32,352 bases of DNA from Schwartzia sp. (in: firmicutes) (GTDB lineage Bacteria > Bacillota > Negativicutes > Selenomonadales > Selenomonadaceae), in NCBI GenBank assembly GCA_017458745.1, contig JAFTAB010000151.1, forward strand, positions 1 through 32,352, in the 5' to 3' direction. Below the pieces are notes generated by a model. It did no database searches. It saw nothing but the letters and a program-made list of their open reading frames with translations, and was not told the origin of the DNA. Shown here piece after piece: positions 17,234-25,098 of this stretch (position 1 is the first letter of the stretch; each line of letters starts with the position of its first letter). A program made the position numbers and the translations under genes.

Positions 17234-18544
17234 TCAAATGCTCTCCAGCTGCTTTTCCATCTCTTCAAAGGTCGTCTTTTCAAAGACTCCCTGACATAAG
17301 AAACCATTTATAGCATCAATCTTTGCGATTGCCTCATCAATTTTTTTGCTGGAGCCTTTTACATACGCGCCAATGTGAATTAAATCCTCCGCCTCACGAT
17401 AAGTGGCAAGCAGCGCCCTAAGATTTCTCGCGGCGTTCATGTGCTTATCATCAACCACATCAGTCATTACGCGGCTGACACTAGCCAAAATATCAATAGC
17501 GGGAAAATGATTCTGAGCGGCAATCGCACGCGAAAGAACAATATGGCCATCCAAAATGCTGCGCACCGCGTCCGCTATCGGCTCATTCATATCATCGCCG
17601 TCGACGAGAACCGTATATATACCGGTGATTGAGCCTTTCGCGCTTGTCCCGGCTCTTTCAAGCAGGCGCGGCAAGAGCGCGAACACCGAAGGAGTATACC
17701 CCCTCGTCGCCGGAGGCTCCCCGATAGTGAGCCCGACCTCCCTTTGAGCCATCGCAAATCGGGTGACAGAATCCATCATCAGCACCACTTTCCGACCCTG
17801 GTCACGAAAATATTCCGCAATCGCAGTGGCCGTCATTGCGCCTTTGATGCGTACCAATGCGGGCTTGTCCGAGGTCGCTACCACAACCACCGAGCGTTTG
17901 AGGCCCTCCTCTCCGAGATCTCGCTCGATGAAGTCCCTTACCTCGCGTCCACGCTCTCCGACAAGAGATATAACGCTGATGTCAGCTTCCGTGTTTCTTG
18001 CAATCATTGAGAGCAGCGTCGATTTTCCAACGCCCGAGCCAGCCATGATTCCAATTCGTTGACCCGAGCCAAGCGTCATGAGTCCATCAATCGGCCTGAC
18101 TCCGACAAAAAGCGAATCGTGAATACGCGGGCGCTGAAGCGGATCAGGCGGCAATGCCTGAAGGGGATACTCTACCTTGCTGAGTATTGGCCCCTTGCCG
18201 TCCATTGGGTTTCCCAATCCATCGAGAACGCGCCCCAAAAGCTGCGGCCCCACCTTTACCTGAAGTGTCTTTTGCGCTGACACCACCTCGCATCCCGGGC
18301 CTATTCCCGTCATCTCACCAATCGGCATGAGCAGCACATGCCCCTCACGAAATCCGACCACCTCGGCGGGTATAGGCTCAACATCAGGCATACGAGATTT
18401 TATATAGCAGAGCTCTCCAAGGCTCACATTTGGGCCTTTCGATTCAATGACAAGACCAATGACCTGGGTCACCTTGCCATCCATCTTTATGGGCTCGCTG
18501 TTATCAATAGCTTGATTGAATTTCCGAAGATTTATATCAATCAT
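17234..18544 (-). CDS. fliI: FliI, flagellar type III export ATPase
   Basis: Hexameric ATPase related to F1 beta that unloads chaperones and energises early export. It has 436 residues with Walker A GSGVGKST at 169-176, the Walker B region KVVLMMDSVTRFAMAQREVGL, and the family motif GEPPATRGYTPSVFALLPRLLERAG. The N-terminal beta domain and C-terminal helical domain are complete. The ATG overlaps the fliH TGA in ATGA, so it is translationally coupled. Length and sequence are ordinary. Confidence 0.98.
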   Translation of the reverse strand: MIDINLRKFNQAIDNSEPIKMDGKVTQVIGLVIESKGPNVSLGELCYIKSRMPDVEPIPAEVVGFREGHVLLMPIGEMTGIGPGCEVVSAQKTLQVKVGPQLLGRVLDGLGNPMDGKGPILSKVEYPLQALPPDPLQRPRIHDSLFVGVRPIDGLMTLGSGQRIGIMAGSGVGKSTLLSMIARNTEADISVISLVGERGREVRDFIERDLGEEGLKRSVVVVATSDKPALVRIKGAMTATAIAEYFRDQGRKVVLMMDSVTRFAMAQREVGLTIGEPPATRGYTPSVFALLPRLLERAGTSAKGSITGIYTVLVDGDDMNEPIADAVRSILDGHIVLSRAIAAQNHFPAIDILASVSRVMTDVVDDKHMNAARNLRALLATYREAEDLIHIGAYVKGSSKKIDEAIAKIDAINGFLCQGVFEKTTFEEMEKQLESI

Positions 18545-19533
18545 TTCATGACATCCATAAGAGCTTTTTTAATCGTCTCAATCTGGGTTGAAATTCTTGC
18601 ATCCACATTGCCATTCGGCGTTTCAAGAATTGAGTCGCCTTGTTTCAGATTATCATCCGAATGAACCGTGAGCACCGCGTTCCCTTCCAACAGCCCTTGC
18701 AACTCCTGCCTTGCCATGAGAGCCAAATCATAATCGGACGGGGCCACTCTCAAAATCACTTCCGGCTGATCCTTTACCTTTAGCAAGGCCTTTCTTATCA
18801 CCGGCAATATGACGGTCGGCATATCAATGAAATGCTGAGGCAGTATTTTCTCTACAGCATACATCGCCAGCTTGGCAATCTCGTTTTCAGCATCCAAAAC
18901 ATATTGGTGAGCTTCCTCTTTTGAATCGGCGATTGTCTTCTCCGCCTTTGCATTTGCATCGGCTATGATTTGCTTTTGCTCCTCGCGAATTTCTCGTGCG
19001 CCTTGCTCACGCCCCTCTGCCAGTCCTTCCTCATGGCCTTTCTTTCTGGCGTCTTCCCTGATACTGTCCGCCTGCTGATGAGCATCATCCAGTATATTCT
19101 GCTTTTCCTGCTTGGCCTCCGATAGCTTTATGCCGCACTCAGCGCGTGTCTGATTTTGCATATCCTCTATGTCACGTTTTTTTGTGACAAGATCGGCCAT
19201 AATGGCATCGCGGGTCGTTTCAAAATCCGCTGTATCGCGTTCAAGCTTTTTCCTTTGCTTGTCCAGCTCCTCCCGGGCGGCTTCCTTTTCATCTTCAAAG
19301 CTCTTTTTCTCGCCTTCAAGCTTATGCCGCTCCATTTCAATCCTTGAAAATTCTTCCTTTTCTTGGAGCTTGATTTCCGCAATTATTTCGGCCTCAAGTT
19401 CTTCCCTTGTAAGAGCTTTTGACCTGCCTTTTTTCGATTTCCCGTCAAGGTCCTCAGGCGACGACTCCGGCGCAGGGACTTCCACAATGCGAGGAGCCTC
19501 GTCCCAGACCGACGCCTTGATGATCCTAGACAA
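18541..19533 (-). CDS. fliH: FliH, regulator of the export ATPase
   Basis: FliH binds FliI and the C ring and restrains the ATPase. The 330 residues start MSRIIKASVWDEAPRIVEVP. A very long charged coiled coil follows (about 40-190), then the V-ATPase-E-like C-terminal domain with EIAKLAMYAVEKILPQH and VILRVAPSDYDL. It is longer than Bacillus FliH (about 208), with the extra length in the coiled coil. The start is TTG, overlapping the fliG stop codon, with GGGAG 9 bases upstream inside fliG. I see no alternative start. Confidence 0.94.
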   Translation of the reverse strand: MSRIIKASVWDEAPRIVEVPAPESSPEDLDGKSKKGRSKALTREELEAEIIAEIKLQEKEEFSRIEMERHKLEGEKKSFEDEKEAAREELDKQRKKLERDTADFETTRDAIMADLVTKKRDIEDMQNQTRAECGIKLSEAKQEKQNILDDAHQQADSIREDARKKGHEEGLAEGREQGAREIREEQKQIIADANAKAEKTIADSKEEAHQYVLDAENEIAKLAMYAVEKILPQHFIDMPTVILPVIRKALLKVKDQPEVILRVAPSDYDLALMARQELQGLLEGNAVLTVHSDDNLKQGDSILETPNGNVDARISTQIETIKKALMDVMK

Positions 19534-20551
19534 TCATTTCGTCTCCCTTGCCACGAGCAACGACAATCTCGCCCTTGTCCTCCAAATTGCGGATGACATT
19601 GACAATCTTCTGCTGCGCTTCCTCGACATCACGAATCTTTACAGGGCCCATGAAGTCGATTTCTTCTTTCAACATGCTTGCCGCGCGTGACGACATATTC
19701 TTGAACACTTTTGCCGCGACCTCTTTCGGAGTCGCCTTAAGCGCAAGCGACAAATCTTTTTGATCGACATCGCGCAGGACCATCTGCAACGAGCGATCGT
19801 CGAGCATGACAATATCCTCGAAAACGAACATGAGACGCTTGATTTCCTCCGTGAGTTCCGGGTTATCAACTTCAAGGGTCTCAATGATGGTTTTCTCTGT
19901 CGTGCGGTCAACACGATTGAGCACTTCGACGATGGCCTTGACACCGCCAGCCGTGGTAAAGTCTTGGGTGACGAGCGACGAGAGTTTCCTCTCCAGCACG
20001 CGCTCTACCTCTCTTATGACCTCCGGCGATGTGCGATCCATCATCGCTATGCGTTTTGCGACTTCAGCCTGACGCTCCTGAGAAAGCGATCCAAGAATAG
20101 TCGCGGCTTGATCCGGATCAAGATACGCCATGATAAGCGCTATCGTCTGAGGATGCTCATTCTGAATGAAATTGAGCAGCTGCGATGGATCAGTCTTCTT
20201 CAGGAAGTCAAAAGGCCTGACCTGAAGGCTGGTAGTGAGGCGATTTATAATGTCGGCCGCCTTTTCCGCGCCGAGCGCTTTCTCAAGAACATCCTGCGCG
20301 TACTCAAGACCGCCGGTGGAAAGATAATTCTTCGCCATCGCCATCTGATAGAACTCGCTCATGACTTGCTGCTTTTGCTGCGGCGTCACTTGCTTTTGAT
20401 TAGCGATCTCAAGAGTTATCTTTTCAATCTCATCATCAGCCATATGCTTAAAAACTTTAGCTGAGAATTCTGGCCCTAGCGTGATGAAAAGAATAGCAGC
20501 TTTTTGCTGGTTACTCATTTCCTGTGCAGGTTCATCATACATATCAGGCAT
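19526..20551 (-). CDS. fliG: FliG, flagellar motor switch protein that interacts with the stator
   Basis: FliG connects the MS ring to the C ring and takes torque from the stators. From the ATG at 20551 (MPDMYDEPAQEMS) it has 341 residues. The N-terminal FliF-binding domain contains NQQKAAILFITLGPEFSAKV, the middle domain has the EHPQTIALIM motif, and the C-terminal domain carries the charged torque helix around LDDRSLQMVLRDVDQKDL. The ATG follows CGGAGGAATAAAA and starts 2 bases after the fliF TAA. An upstream TTG in the same frame lies before this ribosome-binding site and is rejected. Confidence 0.97.
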   Translation of the reverse strand: MPDMYDEPAQEMSNQQKAAILFITLGPEFSAKVFKHMADDEIEKITLEIANQKQVTPQQKQQVMSEFYQMAMAKNYLSTGGLEYAQDVLEKALGAEKAADIINRLTTSLQVRPFDFLKKTDPSQLLNFIQNEHPQTIALIMAYLDPDQAATILGSLSQERQAEVAKRIAMMDRTSPEVIREVERVLERKLSSLVTQDFTTAGGVKAIVEVLNRVDRTTEKTIIETLEVDNPELTEEIKRLMFVFEDIVMLDDRSLQMVLRDVDQKDLSLALKATPKEVAAKVFKNMSSRAASMLKEEIDFMGPVKIRDVEEAQQKIVNVIRNLEDKGEIVVARGKGDEMIV

Positions 20552-20553
20552 TT

Positions 20554-22263
20554 TTATTCCTCCGAAAGCCAAGTCTTTACAAGCAATGCGACATCAGCTG
20601 GTTTTTCATTAATGAGTTTCTCGATGGCCTCACGCTCTTTAACATGACGCTTCTCTTCAGGTGTGAGCTCCTCCGGCCGTTTCTCTTCCTCCGGCTCGAT
20701 GATTCCAAGAATAGCATTTCTCTTGGCCTCATCTTCACGCGCCATCCTCTCAGCTTCCTCGCGGGCAAGCCTTTCTTCTTCGCGTTTTCTCCGCTCTTCC
20801 TCGCGGGCAAGCCTTTCTTCCTCGCGTTTCTTTGCTTCCTCAATCTCGCGAAGTCTCTGCGCCTCGCGCTCTGCCTCCTCAAGCGCCTCCTGCTCAAGCT
20901 GCATCTTCCTGCGCCGCATCAGGAACGCGCCCGCTGCAAGCGCAACAATAAAGAGAAGACCTGCAATCTCCATATAGAATATTCTCTCCCTGCGCATGAG
21001 CTCAGCCTGCTGCTCGGCAAGCCTCTGGTCAGACTCAGTCGTGGTGAACGGCAGCGGCTCAACAGAAACCGTGTCGCCGCGCTCGGGATTGATTCCCACA
21101 GCAGACGACACCGACCTCATGATGCTGTCCTGCTGAGCCCGAGTTATATCCTCATTTACAAGAACAGCGATGTTCACACGGCGAATGGAGCCAGGAGATG
21201 CAACAATCTTTGACTTCTCCTCATTAATCTCATAGTTCTGAGTTGATTCCTTTTTCTCATACTGGGCATTGGCGTTGCCTTCCTCTGCCACATATCCGGG
21301 GATATTGGCCTGCACTCCAGCAGGGCCGCCGGGATTGTTCGATGTTCCTGTATAGGTCTCGCTCATATCCTGACGGCTACGAATAATGCCTGATTCCTCG
21401 ACAACCGGCGTAAACACTTGCCTGTCCGTCTGCCTTTGGTCAAAGTCAAGCTCCACATTTACCCTGACAAATGCTCGGCCAGTGCCAAGAGCTTGATCGA
21501 GAAGGGTCTGAACATCCTTCTGCATACGCTCCTGCACCTTGCGGGTCATCTCAAGCTGCGTTATCGTTTGATTGCCAACATTATGCTCCTCATCCTCATC
21601 AGGGTCATTTAAAATTTTCCCGGTGTCATCAACGATTGTGATGTTCTCGGGGGTAAGTCCCTGAACACTGTGAGCAGCCAAATTGACGATTCCCTTGATT
21701 TCCTTTTTTGTCAGCTTTTTCTCTGGCTTCATGCGCAGCATTATGGACGCTGTCGCGGGTTTCTCATTCTTTTTATAAAGGCTGTCCTCAGGCAAAACGA
21801 TATGAACCCTCGCCTTGTCTATGGCAGCGACCTGCTCAATGGTTCTGGTCAGCTCGCCCTGAAGCGCCTGAAGATAATTGACCTTGTTTTGAAACTCAGT
21901 GACGCCCAGCTTGCTGTCATCGAATATCTCAAATCCCTTATAGCCACGCGGCAATCCCTGCGTCGCCAAATCGAGACGCGTGGAATGTACGTCCTTTGAA
22001 GGAACAAGTATCGTCACGCCTTGCTTATTTTCTTGTATCTCATATTGGATTTTCGCTTCATCCAGCTTTGCCGCTACCTCACCAGCATCCTTTGTCTCCA
22101 TGTTGGTAAAAAGCGGGACGAGATCCGGCTTGCTCCCATAAAAATAGCTTCCGGCAAATATTATCACAAGGACGGCCGCAATCAAGCCAAACAGTAAATA
22201 TCTTTGGCGTTGCGTCGTCTTTCTCCAAAGCTGCAGATACCGCTCTTTCCAGTCCTCTGCCAT
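20554..22263 (-). CDS. fliF: FliF, MS-ring protein
   Basis: FliF builds the membrane ring on which the flagellum assembles. It has 569 residues with a first membrane helix at about 23-41, ring-building domains through about 420, and a second membrane helix at about 430-448. A highly charged Glu/Arg-rich segment (about 454-514) follows, then the FliG-binding C-terminus AIEKLINEKPADVALLVKTW. The charged segment contains a 14-residue repeat (EEERLAREE-type), visible as a 42-base-period DNA repeat. The ATG is preceded by AAGGGA. Apart from the charged insert it is a standard FliF. Confidence 0.97.
   Translation of the reverse strand: MAEDWKERYLQLWRKTTQRQRYLLFGLIAAVLVIIFAGSYFYGSKPDLVPLFTNMETKDAGEVAAKLDEAKIQYEIQENKQGVTILVPSKDVHSTRLDLATQGLPRGYKGFEIFDDSKLGVTEFQNKVNYLQALQGELTRTIEQVAAIDKARVHIVLPEDSLYKKNEKPATASIMLRMKPEKKLTKKEIKGIVNLAAHSVQGLTPENITIVDDTGKILNDPDEDEEHNVGNQTITQLEMTRKVQERMQKDVQTLLDQALGTGRAFVRVNVELDFDQRQTDRQVFTPVVEESGIIRSRQDMSETYTGTSNNPGGPAGVQANIPGYVAEEGNANAQYEKKESTQNYEINEEKSKIVASPGSIRRVNIAVLVNEDITRAQQDSIMRSVSSAVGINPERGDTVSVEPLPFTTTESDQRLAEQQAELMRRERIFYMEIAGLLFIVALAAGAFLMRRRKMQLEQEALEEAEREAQRLREIEEAKKREEERLAREEERRKREEERLAREEAERMAREDEAKRNAILGIIEPEEEKRPEELTPEEKRHVKEREAIEKLINEKPADVALLVKTWLSEE
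20754..20820 (-). repeat. Two-copy 42-base-period repeat inside fliF
   Basis: A 25-base stretch is repeated exactly at 20754-20778 and 20796-20820, giving a 14-residue repeat of Glu/Arg-rich helix just after the second FliF membrane segment. The period of 14 residues equals four turns of 3.5, which favours one continuous charged helix. It lies in frame and could change in copy number without breaking the gene. Confidence 0.8.
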
Positions 22264-22332
22264 TGTCTCAATCCCTTCGGTTCATTTCGGAAACACCGAT
22301 TTATTCAGCATTCCCTTAGCAAAAGCCACGGA

Positions 22333-22644
22333 CTAGACCTGCATTCTCATTATTTCCTGATAAGCAGATACCGCACGATTGCGAACCTGAAGGGTAAGCC
22401 TCAAGGCAAGATCCGCCTTCTGCGAGGCAATAACAACATCCGATATGTCCTCAACCTCTCCCGCCGCGAGAGCAGCATTCATAATCTCGGACTCCTTCTG
22501 AAGCCGGTTTGTCTTTGAAAGAGCATCCACCATGTACTCGCCAAACGTCTTGACCACAGGCTCCGGCTGTGTCTCCCCCAAATGGCTGGTAGCGCTCATA
22601 CGCACCTGCCTTACCGGCGTCATCATCAAAGGCTCCATTTCCAT
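22333..22644 (-). CDS. fliE: FliE, rod-MS ring junction protein
   Basis: FliE links the MS ring to the rod and is an early export substrate. The 103-residue product has the family core FGEYMVDALSKTNRLQKESEIM, then EDISDVVIASQKADLALRLTLQVRNRAVSAYQEIMRMQV at the C-terminus. It lies between flgC and fliF, its standard place. The ATG has GGGGTGA about 8-10 bases upstream. Met3 would be an equally possible start with little effect. Confidence 0.96.
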   Translation of the reverse strand: MEMEPLMMTPVRQVRMSATSHLGETQPEPVVKTFGEYMVDALSKTNRLQKESEIMNAALAAGEVEDISDVVIASQKADLALRLTLQVRNRAVSAYQEIMRMQV

Positions 22645-22697
22645 TATAATGTCACCCCATTATACACGAATATATGAAAATCCTAATAAACAAAACA

Positions 22698-23174
22698 TCA
22701 GCTTCCGCTGCCCATCTTCAGTGCAGATTGCGCCATTGACTTTGCCGCCTGAATCGTCGTCGCATTGGCCTCATATCCGCGCGATGCCGTTATCATGTCC
22801 ACCATCTCAGCGACAGGATTGACATTCGGTCTTTCGACATATCCCTGCTCATTCGCATCCGGATTTCCGGGATCATAAACCAATGGGCCGGGAGTCCTGT
22901 CCTCTTGAATTCTCAAAGCGCGCACTCCATTCCCCTGGCCGCGGTTACGATTATATCCTTGCTTTCTTCTTATAGCCGTATCAAGATATCCCAAAAATCC
23001 GCCCTTCTCGTTCAACTCGCGCGGCTGAAAGACCACATAGCGGCGATGATATGCCCCGCCCTCAGCTGTGCGGGTCGTGTTGGCATTCGCCAAATTATTC
23101 GAGATGACATCCATGCGCAGGCGTTCAGCCGTGAGGCCTGACGCCGCCGTGTCAATGCTGCCGAACATGCTCAT
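22698..23174 (-). CDS. flgC: FlgC, proximal rod protein
   Basis: Rod subunit of 158 residues. The N-terminal rod/hook motif is MDVISNNLANANTTRTAEGGAYHR, and the C-terminal helix contains PVAEMVDMITASRGYEANATTIQAAKSM, both hallmarks of axial proteins. A more variable central region (about 60-110) is basic. The ATG follows AAGGGGA; a second Met two codons later is possible. It pairs with flgB upstream and fliE downstream as the proximal rod module. Confidence 0.97.
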   Translation of the reverse strand: MSMFGSIDTAASGLTAERLRMDVISNNLANANTTRTAEGGAYHRRYVVFQPRELNEKGGFLGYLDTAIRRKQGYNRNRGQGNGVRALRIQEDRTPGPLVYDPGNPDANEQGYVERPNVNPVAEMVDMITASRGYEANATTIQAAKSMAQSALKMGSGS

Positions 23175-23213
23175 ATCATTATCCCCTTAAAAAGTAATAA
23201 AAACACGATTCCC

Positions 23214-23636
23214 TTATTGCCCGCTGTCCGTAATAATGGAGCGCAGCTTCGATATATAATCGCCAAGCTGATTCGTCATCGCATTATAATAAATCTGATT
23301 TTTGGCAATGGTAGCCATTTCCATGTCAATGTCAACATTGTTGTGGTCAACGCGCATCGTTGTCGTCTTGTCCATCTCGACCTCAGGCTCCGCGCGAAAC
23401 TTCAAATGACCAACAGGAAGGTGCTTGTCATGAGTGCGAACCAGCGGCAAAGTATTGCCTTCCTCAGGGAAAAGCTCCTTCGCGAGCAATTCCTCGAAGT
23501 TCACCTGACTGCGCTTGTAACGTGGCGTATTGATATTCGCTATGTTCTGCGCTATTACCTCTTGGCGCATATTGGCTGCCTCTATGCCACGCCCCAGATA
23601 ATCAAAATTAGGCGAATTCAGTATTTGGTTAAGCAT
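23214..23636 (-). CDS. flgB: FlgB, proximal rod protein; first gene of the flagellar operon
   Basis: Rod subunit of 140 residues from the ATG at 23636, opening MLNQILNSPNFDYLGRGIEA. The axial-protein motif EVIAQNIANINTPRYKRS follows, then a C-terminal helix with VDIDMEMATIAKNQIYYNAM. The frame is open 19 codons further upstream, but those residues do not match the family. GGGGTGA lies just before the chosen ATG. About 230 bases of transcribed leader, including a long inverted repeat, separate it from the predicted promoter. Confidence 0.96.
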   Translation of the reverse strand: MLNQILNSPNFDYLGRGIEAANMRQEVIAQNIANINTPRYKRSQVNFEELLAKELFPEEGNTLPLVRTHDKHLPVGHLKFRAEPEVEMDKTTTMRVDHNNVDIDMEMATIAKNQIYYNAMTNQLGDYISKLRSIITDSGQ

Positions 23637-23754
23637 CCTATCACCCCAACCCAAAATAAGTAAAATCGCAATCCGTCTACTAATTAAATCCATTCATAAT
23701 AATTCAACATAAAACCGTAAAATCCTTTTTTCTCAATGTATAAAAACATTTTTC

Positions 23755-23868
23755 CGATTAGCAACTGTGCGCAAATAATCACTTCATCTGCATGTCCGAA
23801 TCCGCCAAGGCTAATTCATCCGCGCATAATGCAGCAATTATTTTCGCACACTTACTTAATTGCAATCG
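23755..23868 (-). ncRNA. Candidate structured leader RNA of the flagellar operon
   Basis: A 114-base nested inverted repeat. The outer arms are CGATT-A-GCAA with TTGCAATCG (23755-23764 / 23860-23868, one bulge). Next are GTGCGCAAATAAT with ATTATTTTCGCAC (23767-23779 / 23837-23849, one mismatch), then CTGCAT with ATGCAG (23788-23793 / 23829-23834). The apical quasi-palindrome spans 23798-23817 (GAAT/ATTC plus GC/GC with a CUUG loop on the minus strand). The 5' end coincides with the predicted start of transcription. I do not recognise any known riboswitch signature. It could be an RNA switch, a protein-binding leader, or a DNA-level element. Confidence 0.55.
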
Positions 23869-23873
23869 TATTT

Positions 23874-23901
23874 ATTTTACCATTTTTTCAATGTTAGTGA
23901 A
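23874..23901 (-). promoter_or_regulatory. Candidate promoter of the flagellar operon
   Basis: On the minus strand an extended -10, TGG-TAAAAT (23874-23879, TG at 23881-23882), lies 16 bases after a weak -35 TTCACT (23896-23901). Transcription would start near 23867, about 230 bases before flgB. No good sigma-D (FliA-type) or sigma-54 sequence was seen in the gap. The assignment is a sequence match only. Confidence 0.45.
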
Positions 23902-23991
23902 CGTCATTTTTTATTTTTTTTCAATATATTTGCATAAATAGATAATTTATCCTAGTTTTTATCATAAAATATATTTCAAATAGACCAACAT

Positions 23992-24034
23992 AAAAAAATG
24001 GCAAACTGATCATCAACAAATCCGTTTGCCATTT
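23992..24034 (-). terminator. codY terminator
   Basis: Perfect 11-bp stem, AAATGGCAAAC with GTTTGCCATTT (23996-24006 / 24024-24034), around a 17-base loop. On the minus strand it is followed by a T run. It starts 10 bases after the codY stop and should end codY transcription before the flagellar promoter. Confidence 0.9.
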
Positions 24035-24043
24035 GAATACTGC

Positions 24044-24994
24044 TTATTCCTGTTTTCCAACAATCTGCTCTTTCATTTTATTCTTTTTTAATTCCTCAAG
24101 AAGATGGTCGTTTAATACTTTTATCTTTGTCCCCTTCATTCCGAGCGACTTTGACTCTATCAATCCGGCCGACTCAAATTTCCTGAGCGCGTTGACAATG
24201 ACAGAACGAGTAATGTGGAGGTCATCGGCAACTTTCGATGCAACCAGTTCTTTTATCTTCAGCTTATCAGGATTTTTTATGTCCTTTTTCAATAATCTAT
24301 TTTTTTCCTCTGCCTCCTCGAGCTTGTTTTCCTTTTTCAGCCTGTCAATCTCTTCTTCCCTCTTAAGTATTTCTTTCCTTCGCCTCTCGTTTTCTTTCGG
24401 GATCTTCTCCATCTCATCAAAAATTGCGATTGCAGCAGCTATCTCAGAATAAGAAAGCGTCGAGAGCGCTATCTGCACCGTCGCCTTGTCACGCGCCTCA
24501 ATTTCAATCTTCTGCGTGTTATCGCGAAGCATCTCCATTCCGACAACCGTCGCGCCATACTCGGCGAGCAGGAGGTCGTCATCTGTAAATTCATCGCCAT
24601 ATTTCGCAAGAATCAAAGTGCCGATGCGCTCGCCCACGCCGTAAATGGGGACAACGGTAGTATTCTTGCCGTTGAACTTGCACATTGTTTCATCTGACGA
24701 AAACGCGCACATACCGGTTTTCGTGCGAAGATTAGGCGACGTCTCGTCAATCTTCAGCAGCCATTTGACATAATTTCTCGGAAACTCGCCATGATTTATT
24801 ACCTTGTCAACCATCATGTCACATTCAAAATCATCGACGAACGCGTATCCAAAGACTTTACCCTGCTTGTTTGTGATATAGACGTTGGCGTCAATCACAT
24901 TGCAGAGAACCCTGGATATGCTGTCATACTCGACATTCTCCGACCTCTGCAGCAGCCTGTTGATTTTGCGCGCGCGCTCCAGCAAAGAAGACAT
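24044..24994 (-). CDS. codY: CodY, global nutrient-responsive repressor, with an inserted charged linker
   Basis: CodY senses branched-chain amino acids (and GTP in several species) through a GAF domain and binds DNA with a C-terminal winged helix. The 316-residue product shows the GAF part at 1-155 (DETSPNL, ERIGTLILAKYGDEF, LAEYGATVVGMEMLR), the linker helix with LSYSEIAAAIAIFDEMEK, and the winged helix at 247-296 with ITRSVIVNALRKFESAG and SLGMKGT. Bacillus CodY has 259 residues. The difference is mainly a Lys/Glu/Arg-rich helical insert at about 198-246. Positions aligned with the Bacillus isoleucine-contacting R61, T96 and V100 are M61, C96 and S100. The ATG follows GGGGTGG. It is its own transcription unit, flanked by terminators. 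Confidence 0.95.
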   Translation of the reverse strand: MSSLLERARKINRLLQRSENVEYDSISRVLCNVIDANVYITNKQGKVFGYAFVDDFECDMMVDKVINHGEFPRNYVKWLLKIDETSPNLRTKTGMCAFSSDETMCKFNGKNTTVVPIYGVGERIGTLILAKYGDEFTDDDLLLAEYGATVVGMEMLRDNTQKIEIEARDKATVQIALSTLSYSEIAAAIAIFDEMEKIPKENERRRKEILKREEEIDRLKKENKLEEAEEKNRLLKKDIKNPDKLKIKELVASKVADDLHITRSVIVNALRKFESAGLIESKSLGMKGTKIKVLNDHLLEELKKNKMKEQIVGKQE

Positions 24995-25058
24995 CAGACA
25001 TCCACCCCTTTTGACAAGCGAATTTTTTGACTAATTTAATAATTCTCAAAACAATTAT

Positions 25059-25098
25059 ATTTTATCATATTTTATCAAGTTATCACGAAAAACTTGAA
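25059..25098 (-). promoter_or_regulatory. codY promoter region
   Basis: Two overlapping extended -10 candidates, each TGA-TAAAAT, lie on the minus strand (25069-25074 and 25059-25064) within a tandem TGATAAAATA repeat. The -35 match is weak (TTCAAG near 25093-25098). An inverted repeat CAAGTT/AACTTG (25076-25081 / 25091-25096) sits over the spacer and -35. Either start site would give a leader of about 60-75 bases. Confidence 0.45.

Larger units (their letters stand above)
23637..24043 (-). other. 407-base region between codY and flgB: terminator, promoter and structured leader
   Basis: No gene is visible on either strand. In transcription order it holds the codY terminator (23992-24034), an AT-rich stretch, a candidate extended -10 promoter (23874-23901), a nested inverted repeat (23755-23868), and an A/T-rich segment leading to the flgB ribosome-binding site. 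The layout indicates that the flagellar operon is transcribed independently of codY. Confidence 0.7.

Noticed and set aside
22645-22697. TATAAT between flgC and fliE as a possible internal promoter
   Set aside because: No acceptable -35 at 16-18 bases, and the gap is short and AT-rich.
23755-23868. c-di-GMP (GEMM-I) riboswitch at the flagellar leader
   Set aside because: This was the natural guess for a motility operon, but the conserved GEMM core sequences and tetraloop-receptor pattern are not visible.
23637-23991. CodY box upstream of flgB, as expected if CodY controls motility as in Bacillus
   Set aside because: The best candidates have about five mismatches to the 15-base consensus, no better than chance in AT-rich sequence.
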